A DNA stretch of 44,270 nucleotides from an uncultured Eubacterium sp. (GTDB lineage: Bacteria > Bacillota > Clostridia > Lachnospirales > Lachnospiraceae). Both the position numbers and the translations under genes were made by a program. Positions 17,125 to 24,999 of this stretch are shown piece by piece. Each line of letters starts with the position of its first letter. Within the stretch, counting starts at the first letter, position 1. The stretch covers positions 1-44,270 of the forward strand of contig NZ_CALGRE010000009.1 in the NCBI RefSeq assembly GCF_937958975.1, written 5' to 3'. Below the pieces are notes generated by a model. The model was not told where the DNA came from and did not search any database. It saw only the letters and a list, made by a program, of their open reading frames with translations.

Positions 17125-18039
17125 CTATTCTCCCAGCTCAATCATTTTGTCAATGCAGGCCTTCGCTTTCAATCTTGTTTCTTCTTTTAAAACAATCTCT
17201 TCACCGCCGACACCTTTACAACAGTTTAACACATCTGTCAAAGTTGTGGCTTTCATATTGTGGCATACACAATCCTTAGACAATGGATGGAAAATTTTGT
17301 CCGGACATTCCATTTGAAGATGCGTAACAATACTGTTTTCTGTTCCTATAATAAATTCTTCTGCCTCACTCTTTTTTGCATATCCCATAATACCTGTTGT
17401 AGAACCAACATAATCTGCCAATTCTACAACTTCCGGTTTACATTCAGGATGCACTAAAAACTCTGCCTTTGGCCATTTTTCCTTTGCCCTCTTTACATCT
17501 TCTGCACACATTCTGGCATGCGTAGGGCAGCCTCCATTTAATAATTTAAACGTTTTATCCGGAATCTGCTTCGCAACCCAGTCTCCGAGATTACAATCCG
17601 GTATAAATAAAATTTTATCATTTTTGATTTTATTACAAATTGTTACAGCAGACGATGATGTGACACATACATCACAAACGGTCTTCAGCTCACTGGTTGT
17701 ATTAATATACGCCACAACTGTATAATCAGAATACGATTTTTTCACCTGTTCAATCAATTCCTTATCCATCATTTCTGCCATAGGACAGCCTGCGTCCCCA
17801 TTAGAAAGAATTACTTTCTTTTCCGGAGATAATATCTTTACAGTCTCAGCCATAAATCTTACACCACACATAATCACAGTTTTTGCAGTTGTCTTTGCTG
17901 CCTCAACCGAAAGCGCAAAACTGTCTCCTGTAAAATCAGCCACCTCAAGAATTTCAGGATTCTGGTAACAATGTGCTAAAATACAAATATCTTTTTCCTT
18001 TTTTAATTGAATAATTTTCTCTTGTAAATCTTTTATCAT
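17125..18039 (-). CDS. nadA: Quinolinate synthase NadA
   Basis: NadA condenses iminoaspartate with dihydroxyacetone phosphate to quinolinate, a step in NAD synthesis, using a [4Fe-4S] cluster. The 304-residue protein from the ATG at 18039 has cysteines C85 (DAGCPMAE), C171 (GGCPTH) and C258 (CVCHNMK) at the family spacing. The start follows AAGGAAGAG; the longer frame from 18105 runs into iscU. nadB and nadC are not in the window. Its place between iscU and mnmA suggests that cluster supply and the user enzyme are made together. Confidence 0.95.
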   Translation of the reverse strand: MIKDLQEKIIQLKKEKDICILAHCYQNPEILEVADFTGDSFALSVEAAKTTAKTVIMCGVRFMAETVKILSPEKKVILSNGDAGCPMAEMMDKELIEQVKKSYSDYTVVAYINTTSELKTVCDVCVTSSSAVTICNKIKNDKILFIPDCNLGDWVAKQIPDKTFKLLNGGCPTHARMCAEDVKRAKEKWPKAEFLVHPECKPEVVELADYVGSTTGIMGYAKKSEAEEFIIGTENSIVTHLQMECPDKIFHPLSKDCVCHNMKATTLTDVLNCCKGVGGEEIVLKEETRLKAKACIDKMIELGE

Positions 18040-18101
18040 AAAACTCTCTTCCTTAATAAATGAAAGGTTGAAAGAAATGATAAATATGGCATATTGTTTC
18101 C

Positions 18102-18479
18102 TCAACCTTTGACTTTTTTCTTGTTATAATCATCAATAGCAGCCTTAATTGCTTCCTCTGCCAACACTGAACAGTGTAACTTATGAGCAGGCAATCCGTC
18201 AAGTGCTTCTGCCACTGCTTTATTTGTCAATTCTAATGCTTCTGATATCGGCATACCTTTAATCATTTCCGTAGCCATAGAACTACTGGCAATAGCGGAA
18301 CCACACCCAAAAGTGTTAAATTTAACATCCGTAATAACATCATCTTTTACTTTAATATATATTTTCATAATATCGCCGCATTTTGCATTGCCTACCTCTC
18401 CTACACCATCAGCGTCTTCTATCTTTCCTAAATTTCTTGGATTCATAAAATGGTCCATAACCTTTTCACTATATAACAT
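18102..18479 (-). CDS. iscU: Fe-S cluster scaffold IscU/NifU N-terminal type
   Basis: The 125-residue scaffold receives sulfur from the desulfurase and builds [2Fe-2S]/[4Fe-4S] clusters. The three ligand cysteines are C34 (NAKCGD), C59 (TFGCGSA) and C103 (LHCSVLAEEA), with D36 also in place. It opens MLYSEKVMDHFMNPRN as in NifU-like proteins of Clostridia. It starts 35 bp after iscS on the same strand. No NFU or IscA domain is fused, and hscA/hscB are absent, as in many Firmicutes. Confidence 0.95.
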   Translation of the reverse strand: MLYSEKVMDHFMNPRNLGKIEDADGVGEVGNAKCGDIMKIYIKVKDDVITDVKFNTFGCGSAIASSSMATEMIKGMPISEALELTNKAVAEALDGLPAHKLHCSVLAEEAIKAAIDDYNKKKVKG

Positions 18480-18514
18480 ACATACCTCCTGCTAATTTAA
18501 TATTCTTGAATTTC

Positions 18515-19702
18515 TTAAATAATATGTTCTGTCTCACCTTTTTCTAACGCCTCCCAGACAGGTGAAATTCTTCTAAGATATTCCACAACATTTCCTATTT
18601 CTTTTATCATGTAATCCATTTCCTCCTCCGTATTTTCTTTGGAAATTGTAAGTCTGAGCGAACCGTGCGCCACCTCATGGGGACGCCCTATTGCCAACAG
18701 AACATGACTTGGGTCCAGCGAACCGGACGTACAGGCGGAACCGGAAGATGCCTCAATTCCTTTTGCATCTAACAGTAATAAAAGTGACTCTCCCTCGACT
18801 CCCTCAAAACAAAAATTCACATTCCCAGGAAGCCGCCTTTTTTTATCTCCATTTAAAATAGAATGACTAATTTTCGATAGTCCCTCTATTAACCTGTCTC
18901 TCAATATAATTTCCTTTGCGGCTGCCTCTTCTATTTCAGAATTTGCTTCTTTTAGAGCCTCAGCCATACCCACAATTGCCGGAAGATTCTCTGTTCCTGC
19001 CCGCTTTCCACGCTCCTGTGCACCTCCTTCAATCATGTTTGTAAGAGGGATATTCTTTCTCGCAAAAAGAGCGCCCACACCTTTCGGACCATGAAACTTA
19101 TGCGCTGAGAGCGATAATAAGTCAATATTTTGTTCATTTACATCTATTTTGACATGCCCTACCGCCTGCACTGCGTCGGTATGAAACAAAACATCTTTTT
19201 CCCTGCAAATCCTTCCAATTTCTGTAATAGGCTGCAATGTTCCAATCTCATTATTTGCATACATAATAGATACGAGAGCCGTATCTTCTCTAATTGCGCT
19301 TTTCACATCCTCCGGTTTTACAATTCCACTTTCTTCTATATCTAATAATGTAATTTCAAATCCTTCCTTCTCTAATTTATTTAGAATATGAAGTACCGCA
19401 TGATGTTCAATTTTAGTCGAAATAATATGTTTTTTATTTTTTCTTGCGCCAATTTTGGCTGCCGAAACAATTGCCTGATTATCTGCTTCACTTCCCCCTG
19501 ATGTAAAATAAATCTCCTTAAAATCAGCACCTAAACACTCTGCCACATCTTTCCTTGCCTTTTCCAAAACCTCTTTTGCTCTCTGCCCTGCCATGTGAAG
19601 ACTTGACGGATTACCATAAAAATTTTCCATTGTATCTATGACAGCCTTTTTCGCTGTGTTACTTATCATTGTCGTTGCTGCATTATCCGCATATATATGC
19701 AT
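18515..19702 (-). CDS. iscS: Cysteine desulfurase IscS/NifS
   Basis: This PLP enzyme takes sulfur from cysteine as a persulfide for cluster assembly and tRNA thiolation. K202 (SAHKFHG) is the PLP lysine and C324 (GSACTSG) the persulfide cysteine, on a loop of IscS/NifS group I. The 395-residue length and the YADNAATT opening fit. It is the first gene of the iscS-iscU-nadA-mnmA unit, preceded by AGGAGG. The promoter overlaps a dyad that probably binds the Rrf2 regulator encoded at 20800-21210. Confidence 0.96.
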   Translation of the reverse strand: MHIYADNAATTMISNTAKKAVIDTMENFYGNPSSLHMAGQRAKEVLEKARKDVAECLGADFKEIYFTSGGSEADNQAIVSAAKIGARKNKKHIISTKIEHHAVLHILNKLEKEGFEITLLDIEESGIVKPEDVKSAIREDTALVSIMYANNEIGTLQPITEIGRICREKDVLFHTDAVQAVGHVKIDVNEQNIDLLSLSAHKFHGPKGVGALFARKNIPLTNMIEGGAQERGKRAGTENLPAIVGMAEALKEANSEIEEAAAKEIILRDRLIEGLSKISHSILNGDKKRRLPGNVNFCFEGVEGESLLLLLDAKGIEASSGSACTSGSLDPSHVLLAIGRPHEVAHGSLRLTISKENTEEEMDYMIKEIGNVVEYLRRISPVWEALEKGETEHII

Positions 19703-19720
19703 TTCTACTGCCTCCTGTAT

Positions 19721-19769
19721 TTCCTATTATTTTTATAGGAATTATACTTCTAAATAATTAATTTGTAAA
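19721..19769 (-). promoter_or_regulatory. iscS promoter and operator dyad
   Basis: On the minus strand TTTACA (19764-19769) and TATAAT (19741-19746) are 17 bp apart. The dyad TTCCTAT-N7-ATAGGAA (19721-19741) covers the end of the -10 and the predicted start of transcription. The half-sites and spacing are identical to those of the cysK dyad. Confidence 0.75.
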
Positions 19770-19870
19770 TAATAAATTTAATATTTCCAGATAAATGAAA
19801 AATTATCCTTTTTTATTACTACACAAAAGTTAAAGTCAACTTTTTCCATATTATTTATGACATAATTGTA

Positions 19871-19899
19871 TTGACATTTTACATTTTTTTATGCATAAT
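19871..19899 (+). promoter_or_regulatory. Promoter of the SleB-like hydrolase gene
   Basis: TTGACA (19871-19876) and CATAAT (19894-19899) are 17 bp apart; transcription would start near 19906. Upstream lies the inverted repeat AAAAGTT-N6-AACTTTT (19825-19844), a possible operator shared with the divergent iscS side. Confidence 0.75.
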
Positions 19900-19948
19900 T
19901 AATAACTGTAAAAACTATGTAATATTTTCGTAACAGATGGAGGTTCGT

Positions 19949-20752
19949 GTGAAACGTAAATTTTATGGATTGCTATTAGCAACATTTATTATATGTACAT
20001 CCGGCTCGTTGACCGTTTCTGCCAAGACAGCCCCTAAAGTAAGTGATACTACAGTGGTTGAAACAACAGTGCAGAGTGATGACAATATAGCCGTACACAA
20101 CGATGAAAAGCCAACTGAAACAACAAATGCAGTTGTTAAAACAGCTTCTAAAACAGTAAAAGTAAATAAGACATTTTATAGCCATAAGGTTCTTGGAATA
20201 AAAAAATCAAAATTAACAAAATATTATAATGCAGTTTCAGGCAATACAAAAATTGCTACTATTTCTACAAATGGAAAAGTAAAAGGAATCAAAAAAGGTT
20301 CCACTACAATTACACTGACATCAAAGAAAACAGGTAATATTTATGCTACAATTAATGTCACGGTAAAAAACTGCTACACAAAAAAACAATTGAGACTTAT
20401 GTCTTCAATTATTTATGCGGAAGCCGGGGCTGAATGTTATGCCGGAAAAAAGGCAGTGGGTATCGTAGTTATGAACAGAATCCGCTCCAAACAGTTTCCT
20501 AATACATTAAAAGGTGTCATATATGACCCGGGACAATTTGGTCCGGCCTCTAACGGTTATTTAAATAAATCATTAAAGCTCTATGACAAGGGCAAAATGA
20601 ATAAAAAATGTATTAAAGCTGCAAAGGCAACATTAAATGGTGATAAATTCGTAACTTACAAAAAGGTCACCACAGATATGAGTAGTTATTTATTCTTTAG
20701 CGGATATGTCAGCGGTAAAAGGTTACAAATCCAGGGACATCAGTTTAAATAG
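19949..20752 (+). CDS. Secreted cell-wall hydrolase (Big-2 plus SleB-like domain)
   Basis: A signal peptide (KRKFYGLLLATFIICTSG, cut after about SAKT) is followed by a Thr-rich linker, a Big-2-like Ig domain (about residues 75-140, with IATISTNGKVKGIKKGSTTI) and a C-terminal hydrolase of the SleB/CwlJ type (SSIIYAEAGAECYAGKKAVG with the Glu; the domain continues through VVMNRIRS). Such domains cleave peptidoglycan as lytic transglycosylases or amidases. I chose the GTG at 19949 because GGAGG lies 5 nt upstream; the ATG at 19937 has no ribosome site. It may act in wall growth, in germination if the organism forms spores, or in daughter-cell separation. Confidence 0.85.
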   Translation: MKRKFYGLLLATFIICTSGSLTVSAKTAPKVSDTTVVETTVQSDDNIAVHNDEKPTETTNAVVKTASKTVKVNKTFYSHKVLGIKKSKLTKYYNAVSGNTKIATISTNGKVKGIKKGSTTITLTSKKTGNIYATINVTVKNCYTKKQLRLMSSIIYAEAGAECYAGKKAVGIVVMNRIRSKQFPNTLKGVIYDPGQFGPASNGYLNKSLKLYDKGKMNKKCIKAAKATLNGDKFVTYKKVTTDMSSYLFFSGYVSGKRLQIQGHQFK

Positions 20753-20768
20753 TTCAATAAATTTCACT

Positions 20769-20802
20769 AAAAAAGATACTTCAAATGAAGTATCTTTTTT
20801 TA
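20769..20802. terminator. Bidirectional terminator
   Basis: AAAAAAGATACTTC pairs with GAAGTATCTTTTTT around a short AAAT loop. A- and T-runs on either side serve the hydrolase gene (plus) and the converging IscR-like gene (minus), whose stop codon touches it. Confidence 0.9.
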
Positions 20803-21210
20803 GTCTATCTTACCTTCCAACAAATCCTGCAACGTAATATTTTCTAAATATTCATCAATTACATCATCCAGCTTCTTCCAGAGAGGAAATGTTACACATT
20901 CTCCCATCCTATCACAACTCCCCCCCTCTTCAACACAGGAAACCGGAGCGAGTGAACCTTCTGCCAGTTTAATGATAGAGCCAACAGTATACTCCGACGG
21001 CTCTCTCATCAATCTATAACCACCGGCTTTTCCTCTCTGACTTTTTACCATTTTGCCACGATTTAAAATAGAAACAATCATTTCAAGATATTTCATAGAA
21101 ATTTCCTGTCTTCCGGCAACATCTTTTAATGATACAAAACTCTCACCGGAATTTTGAGCTAAATCTATCATAACTCTCAGTGCATAACGCCCCTTTGTAG
21201 AAATCATCAT
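20800..21210 (-). CDS. iscR: Rrf2-family regulator, IscR-like
   Basis: The 136-residue winged-helix protein opens MMISTKGRYALRVMIDLA, the Rrf2 signature. Three cysteines (C92, C99, C105) match the place of the [2Fe-2S] ligands of E. coli IscR (C92, C98, C104), so it probably senses Fe-S status; CymR-type cysteine regulators generally lack this set. It is the likely ligand of the dyad found at cysK and iscS, although here iscS is divergent and separated by the hydrolase gene. It lies 46 bp after the PAP2 gene and may be read through from it. Which of the two ATGs is used is uncertain. Confidence 0.85.
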   Translation of the reverse strand: MMISTKGRYALRVMIDLAQNSGESFVSLKDVAGRQEISMKYLEMIVSILNRGKMVKSQRGKAGGYRLMREPSEYTVGSIIKLAEGSLAPVSCVEEGGSCDRMGECVTFPLWKKLDDVIDEYLENITLQDLLEGKID

Positions 21211-21256
21211 TTTTTGTACCTATCCTTTCATTCACAAGACTATTTAAATGTTATAA

Positions 21257-21805
21257 TCAATATCCCGATAACTTATTTTTGTTATTAATTTGTTCTAATA
21301 TTTTGTTTCCGCAAAAAAAAGTAACAAAACCTATTATCAAACCCAAAAGTGCTCCTCCCAAAACATCAGATGGGAAATGTACATATAAATACAGCCTTGA
21401 AAAAGCAATCATAGCAGCTAATGGAATCACAACAATTCCCCATTTCCTTTTATACAGGGTCAGAATTGTAGCCGCAATAACGGATGCCTGCGTATGCCCT
21501 GATGGAAAAGAGTAATCCTTTGGATTTGGTATTAACAGTTTAAAATCCTGATTTACCCAACATGGTCTGGGTCTTTGTACTGAATTTTTTATAATACCAT
21601 TTCCTATAATCAGACCCAACAATAATCCACATAAAACCAAAAAACCGGCTTTTCGATATTTCTTTGTAATTAAAAGACATACTCCAATCACTATCCAAAT
21701 CATACCTGCATCGCCTAAAACTGTGATAAAAGGCATAATTGAGTCCATGACACTTCCGCCTAAAACTTTCTGTATACCATCTAAAATAGCCCAATCTATT
21801 GTCAT
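21257..21805 (-). CDS. PAP2-family membrane phosphatase
   Basis: The 182-residue membrane protein has the PAP2 motifs KNSVQRPRP (motif 1), FPSGH (motif 2, with the His acid) and SRLYLYVHFPSDVLGG (motif 3), between about five hydrophobic helices. Such enzymes hydrolyse lipid phosphates such as undecaprenyl diphosphate or phosphatidic acid at the membrane. The ATG at 21805 follows GGAG by 9 nt; the upstream ATG at 21820 would place that site inside the gene. Function as an undecaprenyl-PP phosphatase is possible but not shown. Confidence 0.9.
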   Translation of the reverse strand: MTIDWAILDGIQKVLGGSVMDSIMPFITVLGDAGMIWIVIGVCLLITKKYRKAGFLVLCGLLLGLIIGNGIIKNSVQRPRPCWVNQDFKLLIPNPKDYSFPSGHTQASVIAATILTLYKRKWGIVVIPLAAMIAFSRLYLYVHFPSDVLGGALLGLIIGFVTFFCGNKILEQINNKNKLSGY

Positions 21806-21940
21806 AAATATTCTCCACATAAAAATTTATATAATTATTTTATCATTTAATAGATTCATTTTCAATTCATGTATCAGGTATTTATTATCAATGCCTCATG
21901 TAACATAATTTAAACTTTTTTTAAATATTAAACTTTTCTA

Positions 21941-21969
21941 TTGACAAATGATTCTATATATAGTATTAT
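21941..21969 (+). promoter_or_regulatory. Promoter of tRNA-Gly
   Basis: TTGACA (21941-21946) and TATTAT (21964-21969) are 17 bp apart, about 30 bp upstream of the mature tRNA. The spacing and near-consensus boxes suit a stable RNA. Confidence 0.85.
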
Positions 21970-21999
21970 ATTTCTTGCGTGTGACAAACACGAAACAAT

Positions 22000-22071
<72 letters not shown>

Positions 22072-22080
22072 TTTATTATA

Positions 22081-22110
22081 CCCGGATTTTTATCCGGGCA
22101 TTTTTATTTT
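22081..22110 (+). terminator. Terminator of tRNA-Gly
   Basis: CCCGGAT and ATCCGGG (22081-22098) close on a TTTT loop, followed by CATTTTTATTTTA. Confidence 0.93.
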
Positions 22111-22180
22111 ATTTATTGATACAATCATCTCTTAGTTGTACTAATAGATAAAATTAATAGCATATACAAAGGAGATTATT

Positions 22181-23107
22181 ATGGATTCAGTCAAACTCAA
22201 ACATTCATTATTACTCTTACTCACTGCCTTAATCTGGGGTACTGCCTTCGTTGCACAAAGTTCGGGGGGCAATGCCTGTGGACCATATACATTTAACTGC
22301 ATCCGCTCCATAATCGGTGCGGTAATACTTCTCCCCGTTATATTCCTATTAGAAAAAAAAGGATTTTCTGACAGGAGACCTAAAACAAAACAGGACAAAA
22401 GAAATCTAATATGCGGTGGAGTCTTATGTGGTATAGCACTTTGCCTCGCCAGTAACTTACAGCAGCTCGGTCTATATTTTGGAGCTTCAGCGGGAAAAGC
22501 CGGATTTTTAACTGCATGTTACATACTAATTGTTCCTATATTGGGTATATTCTTAAAGAAAAAATGTGGTATCAATATATGGATTGGAGTTGCATTTACA
22601 CTGATTGGATTATACCTGCTCTGCTCTGATGGCTCATTTTCCTTTACCCTGCCTGATTTACTACTTTTATTATGTGCATTAATATTTTCTTTTCATATCC
22701 TCATCATTGACCATTTTTCGCCATTGGTGGACGGTGTGAGAATGTCATGCATCCAATTTTTTGTGTGCGGTCTGTTATCTGTAATACCAATGTTCATTTT
22801 TGATATGAACCACTCCCTTAGCGGTGTTGCATCATGGATTCCATCTTTAATGACATGGAGTGCCTGGATTCCGATTCTATATGCCGGATTTCTTTCTTGC
22901 GGCGTGGGATATACATTACAGATAATCGGACAGGAAGGTCTGAATCCCGCAATTGCCTCCCTTCTAATGAGTTTGGAATCAGTTTTTTCTGTTATCGCAG
23001 GCTGGATTATATTAGGAGAGACAATGGGACCAAGAGAACTTATTGGCTGTGGAATGATATTTATTGCCATTGTTTTGGCACAGATACCATTAAAAAATAA
23101 AAAATAA
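22181..23107 (+). CDS. EamA-family (DMT) transporter
   Basis: The 308-residue protein has ten predicted membrane helices in two EamA repeats. The first opens LLLLLTALIWGTAFVAQ, and the second ends LESVFSVIAGWIILGETMGPRELIGCGMI, both typical of drug/metabolite transporters. The substrate cannot be told. AAGGAG precedes the ATG. The gene stands alone between the tRNA-Gly terminator and a hairpin that also covers the end of the converging HAD gene. Confidence 0.9.
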   Translation: MDSVKLKHSLLLLLTALIWGTAFVAQSSGGNACGPYTFNCIRSIIGAVILLPVIFLLEKKGFSDRRPKTKQDKRNLICGGVLCGIALCLASNLQQLGLYFGASAGKAGFLTACYILIVPILGIFLKKKCGINIWIGVAFTLIGLYLLCSDGSFSFTLPDLLLLLCALIFSFHILIIDHFSPLVDGVRMSCIQFFVCGLLSVIPMFIFDMNHSLSGVASWIPSLMTWSAWIPILYAGFLSCGVGYTLQIIGQEGLNPAIASLLMSLESVFSVIAGWIILGETMGPRELIGCGMIFIAIVLAQIPLKNKK

Positions 23108-23118
23108 TATGATTCTTA

Positions 23119-23170
23119 GGGACGTTGCAATAATTAAAAACATAGATTATTACAACAGTCCCATTTTTTT
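23119..23170 (+). terminator. Terminator of the EamA gene, overlapping HAD gene 3' end
   Basis: GGGAC-GTTG(C)AATAAT pairs with ATTATT(A)CAAC-GTCCC (23119-23162), followed by seven T. The hairpin encodes the last residues of the HAD protein on the other strand. Confidence 0.85.
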
Positions 23171-23799
23171 ATATAAAAGTCTGCCTTTTTTTCTATCTGA
23201 CTTCTATTCTCCTTAGATTTACTGTCTTCTACTGCTACCACAGCAAACCCTCCAAGCTTTGCCCCTGACACACCGGTTAATATATCCTCGAACACTACAC
23301 ATTCATGAACACCTAATCCAATGCGTCTTGCAGCCTCCTCGTAAATATCAGGATATCCCTTTCCTCTTTCTACTTCTTCAACGGTCACTATTTCTGAAAA
23401 ACAATTTAATATATTTTCTCTTTCTAACGTAGTCATAAATAATTCACGGTCTGAAGATGTGGCGATAGCAAGCCTGATTCCCTTATCATAGAGGAATTTG
23501 ATATACTCTTTCGCGCCAGGTTTACATAATACTTTTTGTGCATATTCTTCCCTTGCAATATCAAACCACTCTCTTACCAAATCTTCCGGTTTTTCATTCC
23601 ATAGTCCAAATCTTTCAATTGTATATGCTGCTGCTCTATATGCTCCGAGAGGTGAAATTGCTTCTACATAATCATTTGGAACCTCAAATCCTCTATCACC
23701 TAAAAATTTTATATCTACCTGTTCCCATACCCATGAGCTATCTAATATTGTTCCATCCAAGTCAAAAATAGCTCCTCTATACCTTTCATGTAATTTCAT
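23134..23799 (-). CDS. HAD-superfamily phosphatase
   Basis: The 221-residue protein has the nucleophile motif FDLDGTILDSS (D13 and D15 region), a helical cap, motif II ATSSDRE, a Lys (GKGYPD) and an acidic pair in VFEDILTG. It belongs to the phosphoglycolate phosphatase/beta-phosphoglucomutase group; the substrate is unknown. The C-terminus (WDCCNNLCF) is encoded within the terminator hairpin of the converging EamA gene and may be a late extension. Confidence 0.88.
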   Translation of the reverse strand: MKLHERYRGAIFDLDGTILDSSWVWEQVDIKFLGDRGFEVPNDYVEAISPLGAYRAAAYTIERFGLWNEKPEDLVREWFDIAREEYAQKVLCKPGAKEYIKFLYDKGIRLAIATSSDRELFMTTLERENILNCFSEIVTVEEVERGKGYPDIYEEAARRIGLGVHECVVFEDILTGVSGAKLGGFAVVAVEDSKSKENRSQIEKKADFYIKKWDCCNNLCF

Positions 23800-23858
23800 A
23801 TATTTCTCCTGCTCTTATAATATACAAATTTCTTTATTCTTTTATAACAAATAAATTC

Positions 23859-23887
23859 TTGACTGTAAACTTTTATCGATTTAAAAT
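23859..23887 (+). promoter_or_regulatory. Promoter of AEC transporter gene 1
   Basis: TTGACT (23859-23864) and TAAAAT (23882-23887) are 17 bp apart; transcription would begin near 23894 and give a 90-nt leader. Confidence 0.7.
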
Positions 23888-23893
23888 AGTTTT

Positions 23894-23983
23894 TCGGACA
23901 TACTAAATATTGGAGAAAGCTTTCAACCTTATGTCTGCACATGAAAGGCAGGCACTTCCGGTTAAAGCGTCAGGAGACAAATT
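23894..23983 (+). promoter_or_regulatory. Possible structured leader of AEC gene 1
   Basis: Two pairings compete: GGACATA (23896-23902) with TATGTCT (23930-23936), and GTCTGC (23933-23938) with GCAGGC (23948-23953), the latter enclosed by AACC/GGTT (23925-23928 and 23960-23963). I match it to no riboswitch class. It may simply be an untranslated leader. Confidence 0.3.
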
Positions 23984-24940
23984 ATGATTAATATGACTGT
24001 GCTGATTCATCAGCTGATTCAATTGTTTTTAATTATTTGTATTGGCTTTATTGCATTTAAAACAAAAGTTTTAAATGAAAAGTCCAATCATGCAATTAAC
24101 AAATTTATTTTGGATGTTACATTGCCCTTTATGATAATTAATTCTGTTTTATCCATGGGAGAGCGTCCATCTATCTCAAGTGTAGCTGCTCTGTTTGCAG
24201 CATCCATTATTTTTTACCTGATAATGCCGGTTATCGCTTTTATTGTGGTAAAAATCATGTTAAAAACAATGCGTATCAAAAAATCCAGACAGGGTGCCTA
24301 TATGTTTATGCTTATATTTTCGAATGTAGGATTTATGGGTTTTCCAATATTACAGGCTGCATGCGGTTCTCTGGGAGATACCGCCGTATTTTATGCCGCC
24401 GTAATAAACATTTTCTTTAATTTAAGCGCGTTTACTTATGGCGTTATTATGATTGGTTATGGTGACACAAAAAAGACTACTTTAAAACTGAAATCACTTC
24501 TTTCGCCCGGGATTATCAGTTCGATATTAGCAATTATTATATATGTATTTGATTTCCGTTTCCCTTCAACGATTACAAATGTAGTGGAAACCGTGGGAGA
24601 TCTTACTTCCCCCCTTGCAATGATTATGGTGGGAGCCACTCTTGCCTCTATCGAACTCAGAGAAGTATTTAACGAATGGAAAATATATGTTTTCGCACTT
24701 ATAAAACAGCTTTTACTTCCAATATTATTGTATCCGGTATTTCGATTATTTCTGGGTGACGGACTGCTCTTTAACGTTATGTTTATTGAGTTTCTTATGC
24801 CTATTGCAAACACAGCGCTTATGTTATCAGACGAATATGGCGCTGATTCCAAATTTATTTCCAAAACAATATTTATTTCAACGGCAATGTCACTCTTTAC
24901 AATGCCATTTACAATATACATTTGCGGAGTGATTTACTAA
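23984..24940 (+). CDS. AEC-family (auxin efflux carrier) transporter 1
   Basis: The 318-residue membrane protein has ten predicted helices in two inverted halves and the family pattern: FILDVTLPFMIINSV in the first half, SNVGFMGFPILQAACG in the middle, and LMPIANTALMLSDEYGAD near the end. Bacterial members export or take up organic acids such as malate; the substrate here is unknown. AGGAG precedes the ATG. The stop codon lies in the terminator hairpin. A second, distinct AEC gene lies at 26811-27758, transcribed the other way. Confidence 0.9.
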   Translation: MINMTVLIHQLIQLFLIICIGFIAFKTKVLNEKSNHAINKFILDVTLPFMIINSVLSMGERPSISSVAALFAASIIFYLIMPVIAFIVVKIMLKTMRIKKSRQGAYMFMLIFSNVGFMGFPILQAACGSLGDTAVFYAAVINIFFNLSAFTYGVIMIGYGDTKKTTLKLKSLLSPGIISSILAIIIYVFDFRFPSTITNVVETVGDLTSPLAMIMVGATLASIELREVFNEWKIYVFALIKQLLLPILLYPVFRLFLGDGLLFNVMFIEFLMPIANTALMLSDEYGADSKFISKTIFISTAMSLFTMPFTIYICGVIY

Positions 24941-24980
24941 TTTTCTTAAATTAGTAAATCACTCCGCATTTCTTTTTTTA
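24923..24980. terminator. Strong terminator overlapping the AEC gene 1 stop
   Basis: A perfect 19-bp stem (24923-24941 with 24950-24968) is followed by a T-rich tract on the plus strand. Its first arm holds the last five codons and the stop of the AEC gene. The hairpin could also stop the converging pepF transcript. Confidence 0.93.
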
Positions 24981-24999
24981 TTCAATTATAAATAAACCT

